Shown: in pieces, positions 53,040 to 64,000 of the stretch
How positions within the stretch are numbered: the stretch's first letter is position 1
How the letters are laid out: each line of letters opens with the position of its first letter
Source: Pollenia angustigena
Lineage: Eukaryota > Arthropoda > Insecta > Diptera > Polleniidae
Direction of reading: 5' to 3'
NCBI GenBank assembly: GCA_930367215.1
Contig: OV884059.1
Span: forward strand, 225,059,803-225,123,802
Length of the DNA stretch: 64,000 bases
The notes under the pieces: model-generated
The model's database searches: none
Told to the model about the DNA's origin: nothing
Seen by the model: only the letters and a program-made list of their open reading frames with translations
Position numbers and translations under genes: made by a program

Positions 53040-55513
53040 TTAACCCATTTACGCCATCCGTACTCATATGAGGACGGTTCTTTATATATCCCCAAAATTT
53101 TGTTTCAATACGTTTTATGTCGTTTGTAATCAAATTTGCGTTACCAAAGAGTGTACCTTAAATTATAATATTATATTTTGTGCGTGTATGCCTAAAGTAA
53201 TAAAAAACAGTGGCCTAAATTTCTCTTTTGATATCTTATTTGAAGATCAAAACTGCGTCCTTATTTTTTTATATTTGCATTGGGGTTTTATAAAATATTC
53301 GCTTTATTTTTTTTATTAGAGTCTTTTTAAGCGAATTATTACGAAATAAAAATTATTTGAGAAGATTCAACCGAAAGGAGAGGAACTTTAGCATGGTGTC
53401 CCCAAATGGGTCCAATGGGCAGATAGCTACATATATTATTTTTTTTTTACTTTGGTCAAACGTCATTCATTTGTTTTAGATACACAAATTAAAACTTCAC
53501 AGCAATCATCTTCTAAATATATTGCAAACTGTTTTTAACATAAACAATATTTTGTATATGTTATTGAAAGTTATCTTCATGATTTTTAATTAGGGAAATC
53601 CCCTTTGATTGGACTAGTTTTAAGAGTGGAAAAACAATTATTTTTCTTATTGCATCATTCATAAAGTGTATCTTCGACGTTAACTATCTATAAACATTTT
53701 GGCTTGTGCTATTCGTGTAATTCTTAACAATGGCGAAACAATCTTTCAACTGCAAATAATTATCGAGGTCTTCAGGAAGCTATTGCAAGTATTATTGAAG
53801 ACAGTGACTCTGATGATAATTATGACTTATTGGCGATTCCTCCAGACCCGAGTATTCTCACAGATGAAGATGAAGGTGATCCGCGTGACATCCCAGGAAC
53901 AATTGAAGTTATTCGAAATAAAATCAACAACGATGGATGGGATAGCAGTGATGACGAACCTTTACAAAAATACAGGAAATTTCACATGAAGGAACCACGT
54001 TGGCGTAAATTGGATGGTTCCTACACAAGCAAGCCATCAGAAAAAATCAACGTGCAACAGCGAAAGGAAAGTGTTGTAAATGATCTCACAGGTCAAACAC
54101 CAGTCAACATTTTCAAGAAATTTTTTGATGGTGACGTTTTTGATATGATTATCCTGTACTCAAAATAATAATCATAATTTTGATATAACCGCAGGTGAAC
54201 TAAAAGTGTTCTTTGGCATTCTACTCTTGACTGGATACCATTCGCTTCCACGAGAGCGATTATACTGGAGTCTAGATGAAGACTGCGGTGTGACAGTTGT
54301 TCCAAAAGCAATGTCTAGAAACAGATTTATGGAGATAAAAAAATTTTTGCATTTTTGTAACAATGAGGCAGCTTCTAAATCAACCGATAAAATGTTTAAA
54401 TTACGACCACTTGGTGATTTACTAATTCAAAAATTCCAGCGGTGGGGTGTTTTTCACGAAAATCTATCCATGGACGAATCAATGATTAAGTATTTCGGAC
54501 GCCATCCAGGGAAGCAATTCATAAGGGGTAAGCTTGCAAGTGCAGATGGCTATTGTTATGCTTTTGACGTGTATTGTGGAAAATCAGCAGGAGAAGCAAG
54601 TAAGTGAACCTTTGGGATCGAAAGTGGTCAAGAACTTGTTGAAAAAAGGAAACGTTGCACCATATGAGCATATCGTCTATTTCGACAATTTTTTTACCAG
54701 TCATTCCTTGCTGCAAGATCTTCAAAAAGCTGGTTATCGTGCTACAGGTACCGTAAGAGAAAACAGAACGAAGATATGAAGAAAAAAAAACGTGCAGAAT
54801 TTGTTTACCAATTTGATGCAGCCAATGAAATTTCGTTCGTGCGATGGCTTGATAATAGCGTATGCACTATGGGCTCAAATTACGATTTTGTTTATCCTCT
54901 GGGCAATGTGAAAAGATGGAGCTCTTCAGAAAGAAAAAAAGTAGATGTTAATATTCCTTTTGTCTTTCAGAACTATAACAAGTCCATGGGAGGAGTCGAC
55001 CAAGCAGACCAATCAATTGCATTATATAGAATAGCAGTACGAGGCAAAAAATGGTGGTGGGTTATATTTACCTACATGCTAGATTTGTCTGTAGCAAATG
55101 CCTGGCGTCTTCATCTCTTGACTGCCGAAGAAAAAATGGATCAGCTCCAGTTTCGCCGAAGTATATGCAGAACTTATTTGCGCTGTGAAAAATCTGATGG
55201 AAGACGGCGGAACCCTTCATCAGTGGTATCATGTATGAGACTAGATAATATTGGGCACTTTCCCCAAAAGCTAAAAAGCCAACTGCGTTGCGCTTTATGC
55301 CACCTAAAAGTTCGTTGGGAATGTAAAAAATGCACTAAAACACTATGTATTGAAAAAGGATGTTTTGAAAAATATCACATATAAAAAAATTTTTTAAAAT
55401 TTTTTTTTCTTATTTTCTTTATGTCGAATATGTGTTTAGCTGCTAAAGGTTACTGAAATAAAGTTGTTTTTAAAAATTTCTTTCTAGTTTATATTTGGGT
55501 CCAAATGGGTTAA
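53040..55513 (+). mobile_element. piggyBac-like element at TTAA
   Basis: The element spans 53044-55509 and is flanked by TTAA on both sides. The ends are CCCATTT... and ...AAATGGG. The left palindrome arm has the same flanking sequence with a single TTAA at 42142-42145, an exact empty site, so insertion followed the inverted duplication. At 2,466 bp it has the length of an autonomous piggyBac, and its transposase is nearly whole apart from frameshifts. Confidence 0.95.
53731..55384 (+). pseudogene. piggyBac transposase (PGBD-type), four frameshifts
   Basis: The likely start is MAKQSFN at 53731. After a frameshift near 53754 an acidic N-terminus follows (IIEDSDSDDNYDLLAIPPDP, LTDEDEGDPRDIPGT). 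The core lies in successive frames: GELKVFFGILLLTGYHSLPR, LSMDESMIKYFGRHPGKQFI (first catalytic D), IVYFDNFFTSHSLLQDLQ (second D) and NKSMGGVDQADQSIALYR (third D). The C-terminus is cysteine-rich (CALCHLKVRWECKKC, then CIEKGCFEKYH), the zinc-binding end of piggyBac proteins. Frame changes near 53754, 54163, 54597 and 54772 interrupt it; otherwise few stops are present, so decay is fairly recent. Confidence 0.92.
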
Positions 55514-55961
55514 TGTGCAATTAGTTAAAACTATGATTATGTCATGCGCACCCTGTGGTGCGGCGAAAATGGTTGGCAACACCAACTCCGAAAGAAAGGG
55601 ACGGTAATGGTATGGGCTGGGAGAAAGATAGATGTAAATAATAATATCCCTGCGGGAAATTTGTGTCAATTGGTCCAACAGACTTGTCCTGGGAGTTGTG
55701 AAAATAGAACCGGTACAAAAAGAAAGAACTTATGACCAGTGAAAGGAGAACCAATCATGTAACTGGTTTATGAAGAACAAAAAGGTATAAAAAGTAATGA
55801 ATTACAGTACAGTCTTCACCGGTGGTGTGACACATTTTTTGGGAATTTATAAAATTTAGTACTTGAATTTAATTCTAGGACTTGTTTTATTGAAATTCTA
55901 CTTTGTATTGAAATAATACCAAATTGTAGTAACTGTCACTAAACACGTTCATTAAGAATAG

Positions 55962-56282
55962 GTGTGTGACTGGTCAAATGGTGTCAATAGACCCCCTCCA
56001 ATGACAACCCCATGTAAAAGTGATAGGTCTTATTCATATAAAGTGTTAGAACTAGAACCGGTCTCTACCACCAAAGTCCTATCACGGGACTACTTTGGTG
56101 TCGGTTCGCTTCCCTCTAGGGATATAGCTAGAAGAAGAAGAGGCAAACAAACATGTAAACAAATTGCTGAAAACAAATTTTATTGGAAAAATGGTAGGAC
56201 GACATTTTGCTTGACCGAGGCTTCTTGGCCCCGGAAAACCAAAATGTCGTTCCTTTTTCTTTTTGCTTTTGACGAATGGTGA
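55962..56282 (+). other. Unrecognised 106-residue open frame, right arm
   Basis: Mirror of 41373-41693; see that entry. The frame reads MCDWSNGVNRPPPMTT ... FLFLFAFDEW. Upstream on this strand TATAAAAA (55786-55793) might be a TATA box, but the link is speculative. Confidence 0.3.
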
Positions 56283-56864
56283 GTCCGGTGGCCGGAGTGA
56301 AAAATAAATAAGCAAAGTGGTTTTTTTGTTAATAAAGTAAATCTTTTATTGGAAGATTTGAAACTTAAACTAAATTGGGAATTAAAACTTTAAAAGTAAA
56401 GTCAAAGTATTTTAATTTAATAAGCAATATAACAAGGAATTGTAACACCATACCACTGCCACTTGCCACGCCAAACAGCCGACTCATCCATCGCTGGAGA
56501 AGCTGCACTAGCACCACCACGCCAGGGGTGCTTGGTAAAAAGGGGTTTTTAAGACATAAGGAGTGAGTTACCTAGACGACTTGACGGACAGGACCGAGAT
56601 CTAAAAAAAAAAATAAAAAAATAAAAAAAAGTGATTCTCTACACCACAAGACATAAAGACACATTTTAGAGATTGTACTCTATTGGGGACCCATGGCCAA
56701 TCATGGACCCGACAGAACAAAATGATGGTACACAGAAAAAATTATTGCCGAATTATTTTCCAGCAAACGCTTGTTTGAAATTTTTTTACTGATTCAATCA
56801 ATATTTTTTTGTTTGATTTTTATTTAACCAACAAAAATGTAGACAACTTTTCAAATATATAAAC

Positions 56865-57835
56865 TAGCTGACCCGACAGACGTTGTCCTGTCCAAATTAT
56901 GAAAAATGTTTGCGTTCGATTTTTAAAATCCGTTAAAAAGATACGAACATTTGAAAGAAACATTAGTCAAATCGATGGAGCCGTTTTCTGATTTTAGGTA
57001 AATCGAAAAAAGTGGGGGTTAAAGTGGGGGTTAAGGTGGGGGTTAAAGTGGGGGTTAAAGTGGGCGGGGCAAAATATTTTTTTCTGTAAAAACCTAAGTG
57101 GGACCATGGCGATGATTTTAAACAAAAAATCGTCCAAATCGGTCAAGCCGTTCTCAAGTTATGCGCTTAATAGAACAATTTGGCGGCGTAAAAGTAGGCG
57201 TGGTACATTTTTCTTTCGATAAAATCGTATAATGGATATATACGAACATTTAAAAGAAAAATTAGTCAAATCGACGGAGCCGTTTTTTGATTTTAGGTAA
57301 TTCGAAAAAAGTGGGCGGGGCAAAATTTTCTTTCCGCAAAACCCTAAGTTGGACCATGGCAATCATTTTAAAGAAAAAATCGTCCAAATCGGTCAAGCCG
57401 TTCTCAAGTTATGCGCTTAATAGAAAAAGTGGGCGTAAAAGTAGGCTTGGTAATTTTTTTTTTTCGATGAAAATGGATTTATACGAAAATTTGAAAGAAA
57501 AATTTGTCAAATCAATGGATCTGTTTTCTGATTTTAGGTAATTCGAAAAAGTGGGAGTAAAAGTGGGCGGTGCAAAATTTTCTTTTCGTATAAATCTAAG
57601 TTGGACCGTGGCGATCATTTTTAAGAAAAAATCGTCCAAATTATATAGATGTCATTGGTGGTGCGATATGAAAAATAGATTTTGCCACGCCCCTCCGCCC
57701 GCCCAAAAAATACAAATCAGACCCACCTGAATATTCTGAAGATTCCGTGAAAGTTTCATCAAAATCAGCCCATCAGTTTTGGAGTCCACACGTTACATAC
57801 AAACATACATCCTGTTTTATATATACAGAAGATAC
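56865..57835 (+). repeat. Nested interspersed repeat with internal tandem units
   Basis: Begins ACTAGCTGACCCGACAGACG and ends in TTTATATATACAGAAGATAC after CATACAAACATACATCCTG, a layout common to dispersed insect repeats. About three units of 240-300 bp (from 57003, 57302 and 57544) share AAAAGTGGGCGGGGC, TCGTCCAAATCGGTCAAGCC and GTTCTCAAGTTATGCGC. Open frames here follow the repeat and are not genes. Family not identified. Confidence 0.6.
57012..57059 (+). repeat. 12-bp minisatellite, four units
   Basis: GTGGGGGTTAAA repeated four times in a row (one unit ends AAG), expanding the GTGGGCGGGGC motif of the surrounding repeat. Confidence 0.9.
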
Positions 57836-58682
57836 GCGTTATTGGTTTCAAGTTTTCATAATTTTGTATGAAATATTTAACGCTCCTTAATGTTGTCGTT
57901 TTTTTGCATTTTGTTATTTGATCGTAAGCAACACTTCTTTATGGAAAATATAAGAAAAACAACAAAAAAACATGCTGTCTATTTTGGAAGCTTTAAAAAA
58001 GTACAGCAATAAGAAAAATTATAAAATAGCGCGACGAGGTTTGCAGTAAAAAAACAACAAAAATAAAAACAGCAGCTAAAAAAACCGTTTTACTCCGTTT
58101 TAGAACAGAAACAACAACAACATTATAAGAAACAAAATAAATTTTTGGTTGGTTCCAAAGTTGGTAAAAAAAAAACAAAATCCCTATTCAATTTTTTCAA
58201 ACTGTTTGCTTAAATACATCAAGTAGAAAAATAGAATGATGCCGAAAAACATATCGAGTCGGTCCGCCGCCGTTTTTGGTTACATTTCTTCTTCATTAGC
58301 AAAGGAAAGGATGCAGCAATAGCGAGTGATGAAGAAATAAGACTTCGTTCAAAAATTACTCCAACAAAAAAAAGTGTCTCAAAGCCAGCCGCTCTGCTTT
58401 ATCTTCTCCAACAGTGCTTACTTGTGTGCGCGTCATTGCTTGTGCAAAAACTTTTTTGTTTGATTCAGCAAAATTATTTGTTTGAAATTTATATGAATTT
58501 CAGTAAACTTTTTGTTTGATTCAGTTAAATTATTTGTTTGAAAAAATCGGTGTTTTTTTCAATAAACAAAATGCAAATAAATTGTTTGAATATGCGAATT
58601 TATTTAAATGACCGATTTCAGACAAAATATTGTTTGGTTCTAAAAATTTTTTGTTTGAATTGGAAAAATAATTTTTTCTGTT

Positions 58683-59185
58683 TATGATGTTAATGGCCAT
58701 TTTCTAATTTGGCGATTATCTTTTTTCCCAACGAAAAACTGCACATTAAAGAAATTTGGTTTTCTCAATGTCTCATTTGCTTCGATTTTATCCCAAAGCT
58801 AACTGGCACTCATCTGCAAATTATTTATTTGCCGTATAGATAAATTCAATCAGCTGACTCCCAACTTTTACATGTATTTTGAGTGGCGTTTCCAGCTGAA
58901 AACTTTGTTTTTTGTCGGTATATTAAGAAACCCAAAATCGTTAACGGACAGTTTATCGGTCCAATAAATTTATGTTTTATGTACATTAAATAACAGACAG
59001 TTTGTCGATACATTTAGAAAATAGCCATAAGAGTTCTTTGTGCCGAATATTATTTAAATTTCAACATCTACATGAAATTTGCTTGTACATGGAAAAATTA
59101 CATTGAAAAAACCGTAGTGGTGCTGAATGCACTAATTCTTAACACAATTAAAAAGTTTCAGAAAAGCGGTGAAGGAATGCTAGTA
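58683..59185. other. Spacer, no gene seen
   Basis: Unique AT-rich sequence with a short imperfect direct repeat (ACGGACAGTTTATCGGT near 58943 and ACAGACAGTTTGTCGAT near 58991). Nothing else recognised. Confidence 0.35.
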
Positions 59186-61326
59186 CACCCAGAGAAAAAA
59201 CATGTTTAAATATGGTCACCCCCAAAAAACTATTTTTAATGAAAATTTTAAACATATTATGATTTATTTAACAATATAATTGTCACCGACAACAATATTT
59301 TAATGTTGAATTACTTATCCATCAAGAGCTACAACCATATTATGGTTGCCTCCGAACATGTTATAGTCAAAAAAAAAAAAAAAACTAAAACATGTTTAAC
59401 ACTTACGATAGCATGGCTGGTTTTCAACCATAGCATGTTGCTCTTGGAAAAGAGGAAAATACTATTGTAAATGTTAAAACAAATTATTGTCATATTTAAC
59501 CATAAAATGTTTAAAAGGAAACCATAATATACACACAGAAAACAAATTGTTTGGAAAACGGTTGCAGTAATTAAATATTGATCAAGAAATATAATTTATT
59601 ATTGCAACTATTAAAAATGTATAGTTCTAACTGATTTTTTATTCTCTTGATTATTAAAACGTTATTCTAACTGAAAGATGATTCCTTCAATTCTTTTTTT
59701 AGTTGTGATAACTAATTTAATTTAGTTCTAAAAATTAGAACAAATGGTTAGAATCATAACCGAATTTAATACAGGGCAATACTGAATATTGGTCATTGCA
59801 ATTAATAATATGCTTTCGTCAATATTTAATTCATTTATTGAAGCTAATTATCGATTGCTAGTATAGTTTCAATTCGAGTACAACAAATGAAAATATAATT
59901 ATTTGGTATTCACAACCAAAAAAAAAAAGCTATATGTCCCAGTTGTTTACTCAATTTTCTGTCAAAACTTTAAATATAATAAAATAATTTTAATTTTATA
60001 TTAAAATAAATAAGTTTGCGTTCAAAAACGGAAAATGTGCAAAAATTTTATAAATAGGGGTAAGTTATTTAGGTATTTTTATAATTATGTACATATGCAC
60101 GTAGATATGTTTTATCCCTGCAGGAAATGTCACTTGTGATTCTATACTAATTCAGTATTGACACAGTCACCAGTACTAGTGACTTATTATACCTCAGGCA
60201 ATGTTATTTACAATAGACATTTAACATGTGCCTGTCATTGGAAATCTACTACTGCCGTTGGTACTACCGACTAGGTAGTTCCTTTGGGAACATATGTAGA
60301 CATGGAACCAGGGAATCGCTAGTAAATTTTAGCAAAAGTTGTCCACACTTTTTTTAATAAAACGAAATCATAACAATCCTTTTTATTATTTCTTCAACTT
60401 TTATAGGAATTGTACTTCTCACTTGTTATTGATAAAATCTTTTTCGTATTAAAGCCAAATATAGTGGTAAATGTAATGAAGTGTAGACACTTCGTTGACA
60501 ATATAGTCGACAAAACTGGTGACTTGGAGACACTTGCACCCAGGTTTCCTCCAGGGATATTTCTTATAAATACAAACATACATATGTATATGTAACCAGC
60601 CAGAAAAGATTCCTCGCACGGGATAAACTGTTACACAAGCTGATTCCTCTGCGAGATACTTCTACAACACAGCGAAAGACGCTTATGTCACAGTGCAAAA
60701 AAATTCGGGTCATTGCCGCCAGCCGCAACACTTGCAACGCAAAATTAAACTAGAATATTGGTAGAGCAAATCTGCCAAAGGGTTTTGAAAAGTTAGCTTG
60801 CGTTCCCGAAATATGGGCCCCTAAAGTTTTTGAATTTTTTGAAAAGGCGTTTGGTATAAGTCAAAAAAATAAAAAAATATACTAAATGCACTTCTGAGCT
60901 AAAAAATAATTTCAGATGTCTGCAGTAAAATCGTATGGCGATTCTTTTGTTAGGATATATTAACCCTCTAACACTAATTTTAAGGGTTAATTTTTGTCCT
61001 TTTTTTAAATTTCCAACAAAAGTATACTAAAACGGCACTTTAGAGGGGAAAAAAGTTCCACGAAATTTTACTAGGGGTCTTTTGAAACCAAAAGTTCGTG
61101 CAATGTATGAAAAACGGATTTTTGAAATTTCTGGCGCCAAATTCGGTTGTGAACACGAATCTGTTTTCTCTGTGTAGTTGTGGCTTCTTGATGGAGGACT
61201 AATTCAACCATAATAAGGTTTAAGATGACAATAAAATGGTTATATTAACCATTATATGTTTAAAATTTTCTATAAAAATAGTTTTGTTGGAGGTTACCAT
61301 ATTTAAACATGTTTTTTCTCTGCGTG
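59186..61326. mobile_element. TA-flanked TIR element, same family as 15579-16610
   Basis: The left end CACCCAGAGAAAAAACATGT and the right end, complement of CACGCAGAGAAAAAACATGT, are flanked by TA and continue with TTTAAATATGGT and TTTAAATATGGTAACC. The interior repeats AACCATAATATG/CATATTATGG motifs. It hosts a second element at 59532-61174. No transposase found. Confidence 0.8.
59532..61174. mobile_element. Nested TA-flanked TIR element (CACACAGAAAAC ends)
   Basis: The left end is CACACAGAAAACAAATTGTT and the right end the complement of CACAGAGAAAACAGATTCG, with TA on each side. Similarity of its termini to those of its host suggests related mariner-type families. The short overlapping frames at 60394-60595 have no recognisable content. 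Confidence 0.6.
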
Positions 61327-61439
61327 TACTTAAACAAAAATGTATGAGGGCTTTATTCGGCCATGTCGAGTCGAAATATACTCCTCAACATGGTGCGATA
61401 TGAACAGAGAGCAATATAAACATTATTCTCTGGATAAAA

Positions 61440-62185
61440 TGGCCCTCAATCTCCGGTAACACGAGGGTGCTAAAAATCCCCGGAGGTAAAACAAAACAAA
61501 AACTCAATATCGGTACATGGAATGTACGAAGCCTTTATGAAACGGGAAAACTAGCTAATACAATAAAAGAAATTAACAATCTTAAAATCGATATTCTTAG
61601 TATAAGTGAAACGTGGTGGCCAGACAGCGGTGAATTTGTTTCTCAGAATGCAAAAATGTACTACTCGGGAAACCTTAATAAAAATCACAGAAACGGAGTG
61701 GGAATTATAGTAAAAAATGATATAGCAAAATGTGTCACTGGATTTATCCCAAAATCTGACAGAGTCTTACTCATAAAGTTAGAAGCCAAACCAATAAATA
61801 TAAATATTATTCAAATATATGCACCCACTGCGGATAAAAGTGATCAAGAAATGGAAGTTTTCTATGAAGAAATTAAAGATGTGATGAAAGCTACGAAACC
61901 TCAAGAGATAACTATCATTCAAGGTGATTTTAATGCAAAAGTTGGAGTAGACAAAGTACCTGGTATAACAGGGCAATACGGATTAGGAGAAAGAAATGAA
62001 AGAGGCGACAGACTCATCCAATTTTGTCAAGAACACAAAATGAAAATAGCAGACACGCTCTTTTGCCTTCCGGCAAGACGACTGTATACCTGGAAATCCC
62101 CTCAGGATAGAATAGGGAATAACGTAAGAAATCAAATTGATTTCATTTTTATAAACAAACGTTTCTGCTCTTTTATTACAAAAAC
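61440..62185 (+). pseudogene. LINE APE-type endonuclease domain, truncated
   Basis: The open frame reads LNIGTWNVRSLYETGKLANT, ILSISETWWPDSGEF, RNGVGIIVKNDIAKC, NIIQIYAPTADKSDQEME, ITIIQGDFNAKVG, GLGERNERGDRLIQFCQEHK, RRLYTWKSP and NQIDFIFINKRF. These are the ordered motifs of the APE/exonuclease-endonuclease-phosphatase domain as in RTE-like LINEs: catalytic N (WNV), E (SET) and D-x-N (GDFNAK). The final SDH loop and the RT are missing: after KRFCSFITKT near 62180 the sequence changes character. There is no clear ATG; the frame is open from about 61430, so the 5' end is probably also cut. Confidence 0.87.
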
Positions 62186-64000
62186 TTGTTGCGGCAGTTG
62201 GTTGCACAGAATATTTGTTTTTGTATTGTATGCAGCAGCTGTAGCGGGTGCCACAAATTGTAGGGAGAAAGGTTGTTTGGTGCGTCTGATGTTGGGTTGC
62301 TTTCTGTTTCTGTTGTTGTTGTTTGCCGGCTGCAGTTTTGACTATGGCTGATGTAAGGTTCTGAAATGGGGGTGGTTTTTCCTTTTGTTTGGTTGTTTTT
62401 CTGTTTTGTTATTTGTGTTTGTTTTTTTTTGGTCTTCGGAATTGAGCAAGGGTTTTTAAAGATTGTTTAGTTAATTAATTTATTGTTTTTTTTATTAATG
62501 CGTTTTGGTTTGCTTGAAATGTGGTTCTTTGCCTAGTAAAATTTGTGAATAAATGTGATTCTTAGTTGGAATAAAAAGGTGCTGAAGGAAAATTCATGGT
62601 ATTGCCAACATGAAGGGCGTTATTGTGAATGGAAATCAAGGTGGCGATAATGTTAGCACTAAAGTAGTCTGGGATCACTTGATTGATAAAATCTATGACA
62701 ATTGGAAAAATTAAATGGAGATTAGGTAAAAAAAATAGAAACCAATTGGAAATTAGAATCCAAAAATGGTGAACAATTGTAGGTATTCAAAAAGGTTTGA
62801 GATACAGAAGGTAGATACTAAGCCAACATCGCCATTTGTGTGCAAACAAGCGATTAAAACGGGTGCAATTAGTGGCAAAAGTTTAAACAAAAGTTTTAAG
62901 TTAAATTTATATATAACGTTTTTTTTTGTGTATTAGAACTGATTATAAGGTTTTTAAGTGTTTAATAATATTGAGAACAAGTAAGTAGGAAACGAATGTT
63001 TTCTTGGTGTATTTGGGTTAGAAACCAATTCTTATAAGAATTTTTTTTAATAGAAACAGGAAGCGGTTACAAAGAAGAAATTCGTTGTGGGAGGCCTAAC
63101 AGTTTGTTTTAAGAGGCCATTCCCACGATAACTATTCCCGGGTGTTTTGGAGGAAGTTGGGATAAACACTTAGCCAACAAACCCGATCAGATATAAGTAT
63201 CTGGAAAACAGGTAACCTGTGTTGTAAATTAGAAGCATCGAGTTTTTTTGATAAAAAGAATAAAAAAGAGCCATTTTGTAAAAAGACAGCCATATTACTG
63301 TGGCTTGATTGAATATTGTTAATAGAGGCCCGGTTAATTCGCTTGGGGTTATTTGGCACAAATATAATAAAAAAGGAAAGAAAAATCAACAAACAAATTT
63401 TAAATAAGTAAAACAATAGTGTTAGGATAGGATAAGTTTAGTTATTTATTTTTTTTTATTAATCGTTTTTATGTAGGTTTTAGATGTTATTAAAAGTTAA
63501 TTGTATTTATGTTGTTGTGTAAGGTTATATTGTTAGGCCTAAATTTTTAATTAGTATTGCCTTAAAAGAAATTAGCGAAACAAAAGAAGAAATAATTTTT
63601 ATAAAGCCTTCAGCAAGGGGATTTGTGAAGGGTTAGTTGTGAAGTTTATTTTTGTGTCCATTGATTTCATGGTCATATAGACCGCCTAAGAGAGCTCCTT
63701 TAGGTAGGGTTTAGTAATCTAGAAGTATAAAAAAATATGAAAATTTAATTGAAATATAACGTCACAGATTTCCGAAATTAATTGAAGCGGTATAAAAATT
63801 AGGTTATTGTATAAAGGCATTGGTTTTGTTTTTATTCAGTGTTTATGGTAAATTTAGGCACAACATTATAGCCACATAAATATATGTATATTTTAATGAT
63901 GGTAATGTTAAGATTTTATTATAGTTTCGAGTTAAACAGATTTCATTAGTCGTTTTTTTTTTGTTTTATAGAGAATTTTTCTTATTCCCTTTTTGTTTAA
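62186..64000. other. No recognisable feature
   Basis: G/T-rich then AT-rich sequence with TTG/GTT-rich tracts near 62300-62440. No terminal repeats, known transposon motifs or convincing frames were seen. This may be ordinary non-repetitive intergenic or intronic DNA. Confidence 0.4.

Larger units (their letters stand above)
48053..56604 (-). repeat. Giant palindrome, right arm
   Basis: Inverted copy of 41042-47906 with a 2,466-bp piggyBac element plus its TTAA duplication at 53040-55513. A deletion at 49199/49200 joins one copy of gene A (plus) directly to another (minus). The outer edge is the A-rich run at 56603-56630. Confidence 0.95.
56731..58682. mobile_element. TA-flanked TIR element (CACAGAAAAAATTATT ends)
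   Basis: The left end CACAGAAAAAATTATTGCCG and the right end, complement of AACAGAAAAAATTATTTTTC, are flanked by TA. Sub-terminal TTTGTTTGATTCAGT-type motifs occur near both ends (56770-56830 and 58440-58650). No transposase. An unrelated repeat block is nested at about 56865-57835. Confidence 0.7.

Noticed and set aside
55784..56604. An LTR or LTR-promoter in the outer part of the palindrome arms
   Set aside because: TATAAAAA and TGTGACACA are suggestive, but no paired copy in direct orientation or primer-binding site was seen.
57159..57639. Opposing 67-84 residue frames
   Set aside because: They follow the internal units of a dispersed repeat on both strands and have no recognisable domain.

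Overview
The window is an AT-rich eukaryotic segment, very probably from a dipteran fly and plausibly a calyptrate. The pointers are mini-me/DINE-1-like repeats with a (TA)n block and a (GTCY)n block, together with gypsy, Jockey-type, rosa-like mariner, piggyBac, hAT, pogo and Tc1-like elements. Nearly everything recognisable is transposon or decayed transposon. The only candidate host genes are two small unrecognised families inside a giant palindrome at about 41.0-56.6 kb. No canonical tRNA, rRNA or CRISPR array was found.

Layout. (1) 1-14.0 kb: a decayed Ty3/gypsy element on the minus strand next to a minus-strand LINE. This composite was tandemly duplicated (2586-8779 and 8780-13719; breakpoints inside gypsy pol and inside the LINE). 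The first copy later received a 1.17-kb 5'-truncated LINE flanked by an 8-bp target duplication; the second copy keeps the empty site. (2) 14.25-18.4 kb: a tRNA-derived SINE, a long mini-me element with 153-bp internal repeats and a nested MITE, and a rosa-like (DD41D) mariner remnant. (3) 19.4-29.5 kb: a nearly identical 5,064-bp tandem duplication. Each unit carries a Tc1-like element (with a TTA-flanked MITE inside one TIR), a 343-bp MITE, and a 2.13-kb hAT-like element that holds a pogo-like element and two hairpin MITEs. (4) 29.3-32.35 kb: two adjacent mini-me elements with 6 and 7 exact 153-bp repeats. (5) 32.35-40.2 kb: SINE head, hAT-like elements, mini-me pieces, LINE fragments and a 154-bp tandem array. 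(6) 41.04-56.60 kb: an inverted duplication with a 146-bp centre. The arms carry Jockey fragments, gene B (one copy per arm) and secreted-protein gene A (two copies per arm, themselves inverted). The right arm lost the tip of the inner hairpin and gained a piggyBac element at a TTAA that is still empty in the left arm. (7) 56.7-61.3 kb: three TA-flanked TIR elements, one nested in another. (8) 61.4-62.2 kb: a LINE endonuclease fragment, then about 1.8 kb with no recognisable feature.

The parts do not form a pathway. Their value is as a layered record of insertions and duplications whose order can be read from nesting and empty sites. The most novel objects are the palindrome with its gene A/gene B families and the mini-me elements that carry satellite-like 153-bp arrays. 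Coordinates of element ends come from reading terminal repeats and target duplications by eye; family names rest on motif recognition, not on database searches.
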